Shown: piece by piece, positions 56,852 to 64,000 of the stretch
Layout of the letters: each line of letters begins with the position of its first letter
Position numbering within the stretch: position 1 is the first letter of the stretch
DNA from: Pseudomonas sp. GOM7
Lineage (GTDB): Bacteria > Pseudomonadota > Gammaproteobacteria > Pseudomonadales > Pseudomonadaceae
Length of the DNA: 64,000 nt
NCBI RefSeq assembly: GCF_026723825.1
Contig: NZ_CP113519.1
Coordinates: forward strand, 2,790,001 to 2,854,000
Direction of reading: 5' to 3'
Made by a program: the position numbers and the translations under genes
The notes under the pieces: model-generated
The model's database searches: none
What the model was told of the DNA's origin: nothing
Seen by the model: the letters and a program-made list of their open reading frames with translations, nothing else

Positions 56852-58222
56852 TCAGTGAGCATGCTCAGCGTTCGAGCGGGTCAAGGGTGACTGCCCGGCC
56901 TCGGGCTGTCTGTCATGTGAAACCGGTACAGTCCGGCCGAGCCGGCGCATGGCACCCGACGCCAGCAGAACCAGCACGAACAGCCCCAGCAGCGCGCCCA
57001 GGCTTGCCAGCAGCAGGCCCACACCGCGTCCTGTTCCCGTGCCCAGCCAGGGGCCCAGCGCGGCCGCATAGGCCCCGCCGGGCTGCATGGCCGGTTGCAG
57101 CCAATGGTCGACGGCGAAACCGGCCAGCAGTGTCAGTACGCTGGTCGTGGTGATGGTCAGCATGCTGATCAGGGCGAACACGCTGGCACGGCTGGCGGCG
57201 CCCAGGTTGCGCATCCACAGGGCGTTCACGCAGGCATCGGCGATGCCGGCCATACAGATGGCGATGAACACCAGCGGGTAATAGGCCCACGGCTGGGCGA
57301 CCCAGCCCAGGCCGATGACACAGGCAGCCAGCACCGCGTCGGCCAGGGTGGCGCTGACCAGCAGGTTGCGCGGCTCACCCAGCAGGATCAGCACACCGGC
57401 AGCGGCCAGGCCTCCCAGCGCCGCCCAGGTGTAGGCCATACCCAGCACCTGGCTGCCGTGGGTCGAAAGCAGCAAGGGCGTCATCATCAAGGTGGCCACC
57501 GCCAGCACGGCGCCGCGTGCCATGGTGTAGACCAGCAAACCCAGCAAGGTCCGGCGACTGGCCAGAAACCTCAGTGCCAGGCGCACATGCCCCTGAGCGC
57601 TGTCGGTCGTCGTTTCCGCTCGGCCCTTGTCGACCACGACCCGGCGCATACCGGAGAACGCCTTGATCACCAGCAACGAGCCGGCGCAGTAGGCGATCAG
57701 GTCGACCATCAGGATGGTCACCAGCCCCGAATGCGCCATGATCGCCCCGGCCAACAGGGGCGCTACCAAGGCCGAGGTGTTCTTGCTCAGGCTGCTCAGG
57801 CCCGAGGCTTTGGTGAACTTGCCGGGTTTTACCAGCAGGCTGACTGCCGCCTGGTAGGCCGGCTTGCGAAAGGCGCTGACCACCGACGCCAGGGCATTGA
57901 AGGCATACAGGTGCAGAGGTTGTAGACGATCGGCCCACAACAGCGCCATCAGGCCGAGCAACAGCGTGGCCAGGGTCAGGTCGCAGCACAGGATGATCGC
58001 CCGATGACTGAAGCGGTCGGCCAACCCGCCGGCCAGCGGCAGGAACAGCACGGCCGGCAGGGTCGCGGCCAGCACCGCGTTGGCGAAGGCCACGGTGGAA
58101 CCGGTGTGGTTGTAGATCCAGACGCCCAGGGCGAATTCCATCAGTGCAGTGCCCACCACTGCCAGCGATTCGCCGCTCCACAGCCAGTAGAACCCCCGCC
58201 CCAGGTCGAAGCGCCCGCTCAT
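56852..58222 (-). CDS. MFS transporter
   Basis: A 456-residue membrane protein with about twelve hydrophobic segments and the loop 2-3 motif GGLADRFSHR typical of the major facilitator superfamily, of the MFS_3/enterobactin-exporter-like style. The start at 58222 is used because its ATG overlaps the stop of the cupin gene (ATGA, 58219-58222); the frame open further upstream only shadows that gene. The last ~25 residues are hydrophilic and their DNA contains a syr-syp-type box for the next gene. It probably exports a precursor or lipopeptide, or confers self-protection; the substrate is unknown. Confidence 0.9.
   Translation of the reverse strand: MSGRFDLGRGFYWLWSGESLAVVGTALMEFALGVWIYNHTGSTVAFANAVLAATLPAVLFLPLAGGLADRFSHRAIILCCDLTLATLLLGLMALLWADRLQPLHLYAFNALASVVSAFRKPAYQAAVSLLVKPGKFTKASGLSSLSKNTSALVAPLLAGAIMAHSGLVTILMVDLIAYCAGSLLVIKAFSGMRRVVVDKGRAETTTDSAQGHVRLALRFLASRRTLLGLLVYTMARGAVLAVATLMMTPLLLSTHGSQVLGMAYTWAALGGLAAAGVLILLGEPRNLLVSATLADAVLAACVIGLGWVAQPWAYYPLVFIAICMAGIADACVNALWMRNLGAASRASVFALISMLTITTTSVLTLLAGFAVDHWLQPAMQPGGAYAAALGPWLGTGTGRGVGLLLASLGALLGLFVLVLLASGAMRRLGRTVPVSHDRQPEAGQSPLTRSNAEHAH
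56911..56930 (-). promoter_or_regulatory. syr-syp-type box inside the MFS gene, before the hydroxylase
   Basis: TGTCATG-N6-CGGTACA, within the last codons of the MFS gene and 73 bases before the hydroxylase ATG at 56837. Polarity agrees with a minus-strand target. The -10 region is poor (CACCCT-like). Confidence 0.55.
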
Positions 58223-59205
58223 GCCGCCATCCGTCTGAAGCCGGCAGCCAGGCGCCAGGCCATCGAGTAGCCCACCGCAGCGGCCACCAGCGGCGCGTAA
58301 CGCGAGAACAGATAGGTACGCAGTACCCGGCGGGCGATCGGCGAACGGATGTCGCCGCTGACGTGCAAGGGGGTACGGAAGGTCGCCGCCACCGTGGCGC
58401 CGTAGGCTTCGTCCAGCGACTGCACGGCATGCCACCAGTACACCGGGATATACAGCGCATCGCCCGGCTCCACCACGGCGCGCAGCGGTTGCAGGGCCTG
58501 GGTACCAGGGAAGCGCTCGGTGTCGATGTCGTACAGCCGCCCGGTGTCTTCGATCACCGGACGCAAGGCGCGCCAGGCCGCTTCGTCAGGCGGCAGGATC
58601 AGCACCTCCTTGGTGCCCACCACCTGGGCCATGAAGGTCTCGTCGGTGACGTGGAAATGCCAGTCGGTGTACGAGTCGCGATACAGAAAGCTGCGGTGCG
58701 CCGGGTAGGCCAGCGACTTGCCCAGGGTCGGCATGAACGGCAGCCCGCCCACATCCTGCTGCATCGGCTCGATGGCCGAGCCTTCGCTGAAGCGGCAGCT
58801 ATCTGCGACCCATGGCCCGCTGCCGACCCTCAGGCCGTCAAGAAACTCATGAAAGGGCATGTCGCGGTACACGCTGTTGGCGTAGGCCGTGAGTTCCGCC
58901 TTGACCTCTGGCCGGGCCCAGCCGATCACCTCGGGCACCACCTGCGAGCGCACCACCACCGGTTTGTTGTGCGAATGCCGGGCCAGGTAGTCCAGCGCCT
59001 GCCAGCGCTCGAACGCCGGCCAGTGGCGCACCGCATTGCGCACCAGGCACGGACGGTTGCGGTTCACGAAGTGATGGGTGAAGTCGGCGCGGCTGATGCT
59101 CAGCGCGTCGACTTCGTCCACCGCGCCGCAGCGGGCGTAGTTAGGAAAGCGCGACAGGCTCCAGAACTTGTTCGCCGGCTGCGCGAGCGATTGGGACAGT
59201 GACAT
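58219..59205 (-). CDS. JmjC/cupin_8-type Fe(II)-dependent oxygenase-like protein
   Basis: A 328-residue protein with the cupin_8/JmjC layout. An N-terminal part contains RPCLVRNAVRHWPAFERW (the usual 'P.v..g....WpA...W' opening). The metal-binding strand is DWHFHVTDETFMAQVVGTKE, then PGDALYIPVYWWHAVQSL. The usual HxD...H triad appears as H183-x-H185...H259, so His replaces Asp. Lys199 could bind 2-oxoglutarate. A hydrophobic C-terminal stretch (YAPLVAAAVGYSMAWRL) is unusual for the family and may be membrane-associated. GAGG lies 5 bases before the ATG. It is first of three coupled minus-strand genes and diverges from the syrE homologue. Hydroxylation of a residue or acyl chain is possible; the substrate is unknown. 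Confidence 0.82.
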   Translation of the reverse strand: MSLSQSLAQPANKFWSLSRFPNYARCGAVDEVDALSISRADFTHHFVNRNRPCLVRNAVRHWPAFERWQALDYLARHSHNKPVVVRSQVVPEVIGWARPEVKAELTAYANSVYRDMPFHEFLDGLRVGSGPWVADSCRFSEGSAIEPMQQDVGGLPFMPTLGKSLAYPAHRSFLYRDSYTDWHFHVTDETFMAQVVGTKEVLILPPDEAAWRALRPVIEDTGRLYDIDTERFPGTQALQPLRAVVEPGDALYIPVYWWHAVQSLDEAYGATVAATFRTPLHVSGDIRSPIARRVLRTYLFSRYAPLVAAAVGYSMAWRLAAGFRRMAA

Positions 59206-59282
59206 GTTCGCCTCGTGATGGCTCTGAACGAGGCCCTAGGTATAACAGCCCGCCCCGGCTTCTCCCCGGCATGGATGGCGGT

Positions 59283-59302
59283 TGTCCCCGCTTTCCGTGA
59301 CA
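59283..59302 (+). promoter_or_regulatory. syr-syp-type box between the cupin operon and syrE
   Basis: TGTCCCC-N6-CGTGACA, ending 97 bases before the syrE-like start. TAGCTT 21 bases downstream is a plausible -10. It is the only box in this divergent region, so it may also serve the cupin operon. Confidence 0.75.
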
Positions 59303-59399
59303 GCCACGGCCAGGCGGATGCTCTAGCTTTTTCAGCCACTGAAGAAGGGGGTTGCCCCCGTCAACCTCCCCGCCTTTGAGCCTACGCAGGTGCTTTGAG

Positions 59400-62300
59400 A
59401 TGACCGATACCCCGCGCACGCACGACACCACTTTTCATCCGCTGGCCTCCGTGCAGCAAGGCATCTGGCTCGATCAGATCGCCCATCCCGGCTTGCCTTA
59501 CTACAACATCGGCATGTCGCTGGAGATCCGCGGCAAGATCGATGTCGTGCTGTTCGAGAAAGCCCTGGAAATGGTCGCCAACCGCCACGACACGCTGCGC
59601 CTGAGCTTCAGCCAGGAAGGCGGTCTGGGCCGTCAGTGCGTACTGCCCGAGGTCAAGGTCAAGCTCAAGGTGGTGGACTTCAGCGAGGCCGATGACGACG
59701 CCGGCGTGGCCATGGCCTATCTGCGTGAAGCGTTTCGCCAGCCCTTCGCAAGCCTCACCGGGCAGCTATGGGAAGCCCAGCTGGTGCGCTGCGGGCCGAA
59801 TCGCCATTACTGGCTGGCGCGCTATCACCACCTGGTCACCGACGGTATCGGCGTGGCCCTGCTCGGCCACGCAGTGGGCACGGCCTACAACGCCCTGCTG
59901 GCCGGCAGCGAAGAGGTTCCCGACGGGCATTCCTACCTGGATTTCGTCGCCGACGACCAGGCCTACCTGCAATCGAGCCGCTACGAGCGCGACCGGCAAT
60001 TCTGGCAGGACACCTTCGCCGAGCTGCCGCCGGCCTTGCTGCAACGCCGCGCCGATTACCGCGCCAGTACCCAGGCCGGGCAACTCGCGCCGAGCGAACA
60101 GGTGCAGTGCATGCTGCCGCGCGCGTTGTACAACGCCCTGGGGCAGTTCGCCGGTGAGCACAAGCTGTCGCTGGCCCACGTGCTGATCAGCGTGGTGGCG
60201 ATCTACTTCAGTCGCACCGAGGGCGTCGATGACCTGGTGATCGGCATGCCGGTACATAACCGCACCACCGCCAAGGCCAAGGCCACCTCCGGGATGTTCT
60301 CGTCGGTCAGCCCCATCCGCCTGGCGGTGCAGCCAGAGGCATCGCTGCTGGAGCTGATGCAGGCGGCCAACGCCCAGTTGCGTCGCTGCTACCGCCACCA
60401 GCGTTTCCCCATCGCCGACCTGAACCGCTTGCTGGGCCTGGCCCGGCTGGGCCGACGCCAGTTGTTCGATGTTTCGCTGTCGTTCGAAAGCCTCGACGGC
60501 GACGACCAGTTTGGCGGCACGGCGTCGCGGGTCATCACCATGGACAACGGCTATGAACAGACGCCCATGGCCATCTTCGTCCGTGACTACCACCCCTTCG
60601 ACGACGTGCACCTGGACTTCAACTTCAACACCGCCTACTTCAGCAGCGAACAGGCCCGGCACTTCCAGCAGCGCATCGTGGCGATGCTCGAAGCCGTGCT
60701 GGAACATGCCGAAACCCCCGTGGCGCGCTTCCCGCTGATGAGTGCGGCCGAGCAGCGTCGCGTGCTGGAAGACTTCAACCCCGCGCCGCAGCCGTACCCT
60801 GAGCACCTGCTGGTTCACGGCCTGTTCGAAGCGCAGGTCGTGCAGCAACCGCAGGCCTGTGCGCTGCGCGGCGACAGCGGCCCGTTGCTCAGTTATGACG
60901 CCCTCAACCGCCAGGCCAACCGCCTGGCGCATCGCCTGATCGAGCTGGGCGCCGGCCCCGATGCGCGGGTCGCGGTATGCCTGGAGCGCGGCCCGCAACT
61001 GGTGGTGGCGCTATTGGCCACGCTCAAGGCCGGCGCGGCCTACGTGCCCATCGACCCGTCCCTGCCGGCCCAGCGCCAGGCCTACATGCTCGATGACAGC
61101 GCACCCATGGCGTTGCTCAGCACACAGGCCCTGGCCGATGGGCTGCCCGCCAGCAGCGCTCCGCTGCTGCTGATCGACACGCTGGATCTGACCAGCCAGC
61201 CTGACAGCAACCCCAGCGTGGCCGGCCTGACCCCGCAGCACCTCGCCTATGTGCTGTACACCTCCGGCTCCACCGGCCTGCCCAAAGGCGTGATGAACGA
61301 GCACGCCGGGGTGGTCAATCGCCTGCTCTGGGCGCGTGATTACCACGGCGTGGAGGCCAGCGACCGGATCCTGCAGAAAACCCCGTTCGGCTTCGACGTC
61401 TCGGTGTGGGAATTCTTCCTGCCCTTGCTGGCTGGTGCCGAGCTGGTTCTGGTGCGTCCCGGCGGCCACCAGCAGCCCGAATACCTGGCCGAACTGCTGA
61501 ACCAGGCCGGAGTGACCATGCTGCACTTCGTACCCTCGATGCTCGAGGTCTTCCTGAAGCAGCCTGGCGCCCTGCACTTCCCGGCCTTGCGCCGCGTGCT
61601 GTGCAGTGGCGAGGCCTTGCCCCGCGCCCTGCAGCAGCGTTTCGAGAGCCGTCTGGCCGGCGTGGAGCTGCACAACCTGTATGGCCCCACCGAAGCGGCC
61701 ATCGACGTCACCGCCTGGCAGTGCCGTGCGGACGACGCGGGCGACAGCGTGCCCATCGGTCGCCCGATCAACAATATTCAGATGTTCGTGCTCGATGCGC
61801 TGCACCAGCCCCTGCCGATTGGCGTGGCCGGTGAACTGCATATCGGCGGTATCGGTGTGGCGCGGGGTTACTTCAACCGCCCTGAGCTGACCGCCGAGCG
61901 CTTCATCCACACCCCGTTGGGCCGCCTGTACAAGACCGGCGACCTGGGCCGCTGGCGCGCCGACGGCACCCTGGAGTACCTGGGGCGCAACGACTTCCAG
62001 GTGAAGATCCGCGGCTTCCGTATCGAGCTGGGCGAGATCGAAAGTGCCCTGCTGGCCTGCGACGGCGTGCGCGAAGCGGTGGTGATCGCCCGTAACGACA
62101 CAGGCGACAGTGACGCCACCCGCCTGGTGGCCTACCTGTGCGGCACCCCGCCGGACGCCGCGCAGTTGCGTACCGCGTTGCTCGACCGCCTGCCGGAGTA
62201 CATGGTGCCCAGCGCGTTCGTGGTGCTGGAGCAGTTGCCGCTGAACAGCAACGGCAAGCTCGACCGCCGCGCCCTGCCTGCCCCGGGTGCCGACGCCCTG

Positions 62301-62560
62301 GCCAGCCAGGCCTACAGTGCGCCAGAAGGCGAAACCGAACAGGCTATTGCGCAAATCTGGCAAGCCCTGCTGGGTGTCGAACAGGTCGGCCGTGACGACG
62401 GTTTTCTGGCCCTGGGTGGCCATTCGCTGCTCACCGTGCAATTGCAGGCCCGCCTGCTGCAGGAGCTGGGCGTGCAGCTCGACCTGCAAACCCTGTTCGC
62501 CCAGCGTTCGCTGCGTGAGCTGGCCGAGTGCGTGGCTCAGCAGGAGGCCAAGACCTCGGC
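59400..62560 (+). other. mycin module 1: starter C - A (Ser) - T
   Basis: Loads the fatty acyl chain onto Ser. Motifs are given in the parent entry; boundaries are approximate. Confidence 0.88.
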
Positions 62561-64000
62561 TTGCGACAGCCAGGCCATTGCGCCCATCTCTCGCGAACAG
62601 CCCGTGCCGCTGTCGCTGGCGCAGCAGCGCCTGTGGTTCCTCGACCAGCTCGACCCGGCGGCCAGCCTGGCCTACCACATGCCTGCCGCCCTGCACCTGC
62701 GTGGCGAGTTGAACGTCGCCGCGCTCAAGCAGGCGCTGGATCGCATCGTCGCCCGCCACGAAAGCCTGCGCGCTCGCTTCCCGCAGGCCGGCAGCGTGCA
62801 GTTCGCCCCGGCCGACTGCGGCTTCAGCCTGGTCGAGCACGACCTGCGCGGCCAGCCGGCAGAGGCCGTCGAGCAGCAGCGGGCCGAGGAAGCGCGCACG
62901 CCGTTCGACCTCAGCAATGGGCCACTGGTACGTGGCCGCCTGCTGCGCACCGCCGATGACGAGCACCTGCTGCTGGTCACCCAGCACCACATCGTCTCCG
63001 ATGGCTGGTCGGTGGCGGTGATGATCGGCGAGTTCAACCGCCTCTACGCTGCCTTCTGCCAGGGCCAGCCGGATCCACTGCCACCGCTGGCGCTGCAATA
63101 CGCCGACTACGCCGCCTGGCAACAGCAGCAGCTACAGGGTGAGCGCCTGCAACGCCAACTGGCGTTCTGGCAGCAGCACCTGAGCGGCGCCCCGGCGCTG
63201 CTGGAACTGCCTGCCGACCGCCCACGCCCCGCTGAACAGAGCTACCGGGGCGCCGCCCTGGCCGTACAGTTGCCGAGCGAGCTGAGCCAGCGCCTGCGCC
63301 AGTTCAGCCAGCAACAGGGCCTGACCCCCTTCATGACCCTGCTGGGTGCCTGGTCGATCCTGCTATCGCGCCTGAGCAATCAGGCGCAAGTGGTGGTCGG
63401 CACCCCCGTTGCCAACCGTACCCGCCAGGAAACCGAGGCGCTGATCGGCTTCTTCGTCAACACCCTGGCCCTGCGCCTGGATCTGTCCGCCCACAACCGC
63501 ATCGACGAGCTGCTGGCGCATATCAAGGCCACCACCCTGCAGGCCTACGAGCACCAGGCGGTGCCGTTCGAGCAAGTGGTCGAAGCCTTGCAACCGGAGC
63601 GCAGCCTGGGCCACAGCCCGCTGTTCCAGGCCATGCTGGTGCTGGGCAATACGCCGCAGGATCAGGCCATCGCCCTGCCGGGTGTCGAGCTGACCGCGCT
63701 GACGCCCGAGGCCAGCACCACCCAGTTCGACCTGACCCTGGCGTTGAACGACGACGGCCAGACCTTCAGCGGCCAGTTCGAGTACGCCACCGACCTGTTC
63801 GACGAAAGCACCATCGCCCGCTGGCGCGAGCACCTGCTGTGCCTGCTCGATGCCATGCTGGCCAGGGCCGAGCAGCCGCTGGCGACCCTGCCGCTGCTGA
63901 GCGACGCCCAGCGCCGCCAGCTCCTCAACCACCTCAATCCACCCGCCATCGCATTCGACGAAAGCCAATGCGCACAGCAGGCCTTCGAGGCACAAGTGCA
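59400..64000 (+). CDS. syrE: SyrE-like mycin lipopeptide synthetase (3' end outside window)
   Basis: The open frame runs from ATG 59400 to the window edge, 1533 codons and continuing. Order: starter C domain (HPLASVQQGIWLDQ; HHLVTDGIG near residue 142), A domain (YTSGSTGLPK near 619), T domain (ALGGHSLLTV near 1008), then an LCL-type C domain (LSLAQQRLWFLDQL; HHIVSDGWS near 1196). A motifs FDVSVWEFF, MLHFVPSM, VLCSGE and NLYGPTEAAID give D-V-W-H-L-S-L-I-D, a clear Ser code. N-acylated Ser as first residue is the hallmark of syringomycin-type lipononapeptides. The LCL-type second C domain implies that Ser1 is not epimerised by a dual domain. AGG lies 9 bases upstream of the ATG. The final chlorothreonine should be supplied in trans by the SyrB1/B2/C homologues. 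Confidence 0.93.
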   Translation, partial: MTDTPRTHDTTFHPLASVQQGIWLDQIAHPGLPYYNIGMSLEIRGKIDVVLFEKALEMVANRHDTLRLSFSQEGGLGRQCVLPEVKVKLKVVDFSEADDDAGVAMAYLREAFRQPFASLTGQLWEAQLVRCGPNRHYWLARYHHLVTDGIGVALLGHAVGTAYNALLAGSEEVPDGHSYLDFVADDQAYLQSSRYERDRQFWQDTFAELPPALLQRRADYRASTQAGQLAPSEQVQCMLPRALYNALGQFAGEHKLSLAHVLISVVAIYFSRTEGVDDLVIGMPVHNRTTAKAKATSGMFSSVSPIRLAVQPEASLLELMQAANAQLRRCYRHQRFPIADLNRLLGLARLGRRQLFDVSLSFESLDGDDQFGGTASRVITMDNGYEQTPMAIFVRDYHPFDDVHLDFNFNTAYFSSEQARHFQQRIVAMLEAVLEHAETPVARFPLMSAAEQRRVLEDFNPAPQPYPEHLLVHGLFEAQVVQQPQACALRGDSGPLLSYDALNRQANRLAHRLIELGAGPDARVAVCLERGPQLVVALLATLKAGAAYVPIDPSLPAQRQAYMLDDSAPMALLSTQALADGLPASSAPLLLIDTLDLTSQPDSNPSVAGLTPQHLAYVLYTSGSTGLPKGVMNEHAGVVNRLLWARDYHGVEASDRILQKTPFGFDVSVWEFFLPLLAGAELVLVRPGGHQQPEYLAELLNQAGVTMLHFVPSMLEVFLKQPGALHFPALRRVLCSGEALPRALQQRFESRLAGVELHNLYGPTEAAIDVTAWQCRADDAGDSVPIGRPINNIQMFVLDALHQPLPIGVAGELHIGGIGVARGYFNRPELTAERFIHTPLGRLYKTGDLGRWRADGTLEYLGRNDFQVKIRGFRIELGEIESALLACDGVREAVVIARNDTGDSDATRLVAYLCGTPPDAAQLRTALLDRLPEYMVPSAFVVLEQLPLNSNGKLDRRALPAPGADALASQAYSAPEGETEQAIAQIWQALLGVEQVGRDDGFLALGGHSLLTVQLQARLLQELGVQLDLQTLFAQRSLRELAECVAQQEAKTSACDSQAIAPISREQPVPLSLAQQRLWFLDQLDPAASLAYHMPAALHLRGELNVAALKQALDRIVARHESLRARFPQAGSVQFAPADCGFSLVEHDLRGQPAEAVEQQRAEEARTPFDLSNGPLVRGRLLRTADDEHLLLVTQHHIVSDGWSVAVMIGEFNRLYAAFCQGQPDPLPPLALQYADYAAWQQQQLQGERLQRQLAFWQQHLSGAPALLELPADRPRPAEQSYRGAALAVQLPSELSQRLRQFSQQQGLTPFMTLLGAWSILLSRLSNQAQVVVGTPVANRTRQETEALIGFFVNTLALRLDLSAHNRIDELLAHIKATTLQAYEHQAVPFEQVVEALQPERSLGHSPLFQAMLVLGNTPQDQAIALPGVELTALTPEASTTQFDLTLALNDDGQTFSGQFEYATDLFDESTIARWREHLLCLLDAMLARAEQPLATLPLLSDAQRRQLLNHLNPPAIAFDESQCAQQAFEAQV
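62561..64000 (+). other. mycin module 2: LCL-type condensation domain (partial module)
   Basis: A complete-looking LCL condensation domain from PVPLSLAQQRLWFL to the VPFEQVVEAL and SPLFQAMLVLGN motifs. The window ends in the linker to the next A domain, so the second residue cannot be predicted. Confidence 0.88.

Noticed and set aside
1..64000. Mobile elements, CRISPR arrays, tRNA or rRNA genes
   Set aside because: I looked for transposase motifs, terminal inverted repeats, spaced short repeats and RNA gene signatures and saw none. The long direct repeats belong to synthetase modules.

Overview
The window is the core of a Pseudomonas secondary-metabolite island that carries two intermingled lipopeptide assembly lines. 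One makes a 'mycin' of the syringomycin type (a chlorinated lipononapeptide). The other makes a 'peptin' of the syringopeptin/corpeptin type (a long, hydrophobic, Dhb-rich lipopeptide). The genus call rests on content: homologues of SyrB1, SyrB2, SyrC, SyrP, SyrD and SyrE, a PseABC-like efflux operon, a diaminobutyrate aminotransferase, syr-syp-type promoter boxes, and uniformly GC-rich Pseudomonas codon use. Species cannot be fixed from this window.

Layout. Positions 39087 down to the left edge (minus strand) hold two giant peptin synthetases. The first is a complete 9600-residue, nine-module protein. The second overlaps it by 4 bases, starts with a TubC-type docking domain, and runs off the left edge after three modules and part of a fourth condensation domain. 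Adenylation codes read by eye give: fatty acid-Thr(Dhb)-Pro-Ala-Ala-Ala-Val-Val-Thr(Dhb)-Gly | Val-Ile/Leu-Gly-... From memory this is close to cichopeptin and corpeptin.

Positions 39.1-41.6 kb hold a 67-residue DUF2158-like protein, a LysE-family exporter and a diaminobutyrate aminotransferase. Positions 41.9-49.0 kb hold the mycin tailoring block: SyrD-like ABC exporter and SyrP-like hydroxylase (minus), diverging from SyrB1-SyrB2-SyrC, which makes and transfers 4-chlorothreonine (plus). Positions 49.0-49.9 kb are non-coding and contain a large imperfect inverted repeat. Positions 49.9-55.5 kb hold a PseABC-like RND efflux operon. Positions 55.8-59.2 kb hold a small stand-alone protein resembling the N-terminal domain of the SyrC homologue, then (minus) an aspartyl/asparaginyl hydroxylase-family protein, an MFS transporter and a JmjC/cupin protein. 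From 59.4 kb to the right edge is the start of the SyrE-like mycin synthetase: starter C, Ser-type A, T, then an LCL-type C.

Coordination. Eight 20-bp sequences matching the SalA/SyrF-recognised syr-syp box, plus one weaker candidate at 55599, lie before nearly all operons of both pathways. Their polarity appears to point at the gene served. No regulator, thioesterase, tRNA, rRNA, CRISPR array or insertion sequence was seen. Five gene junctions have 4-base overlaps and one has an 8-base overlap, indicating translational coupling. Domain assignments and substrate codes were read by eye without alignment software, and residue and module boundaries are approximate.
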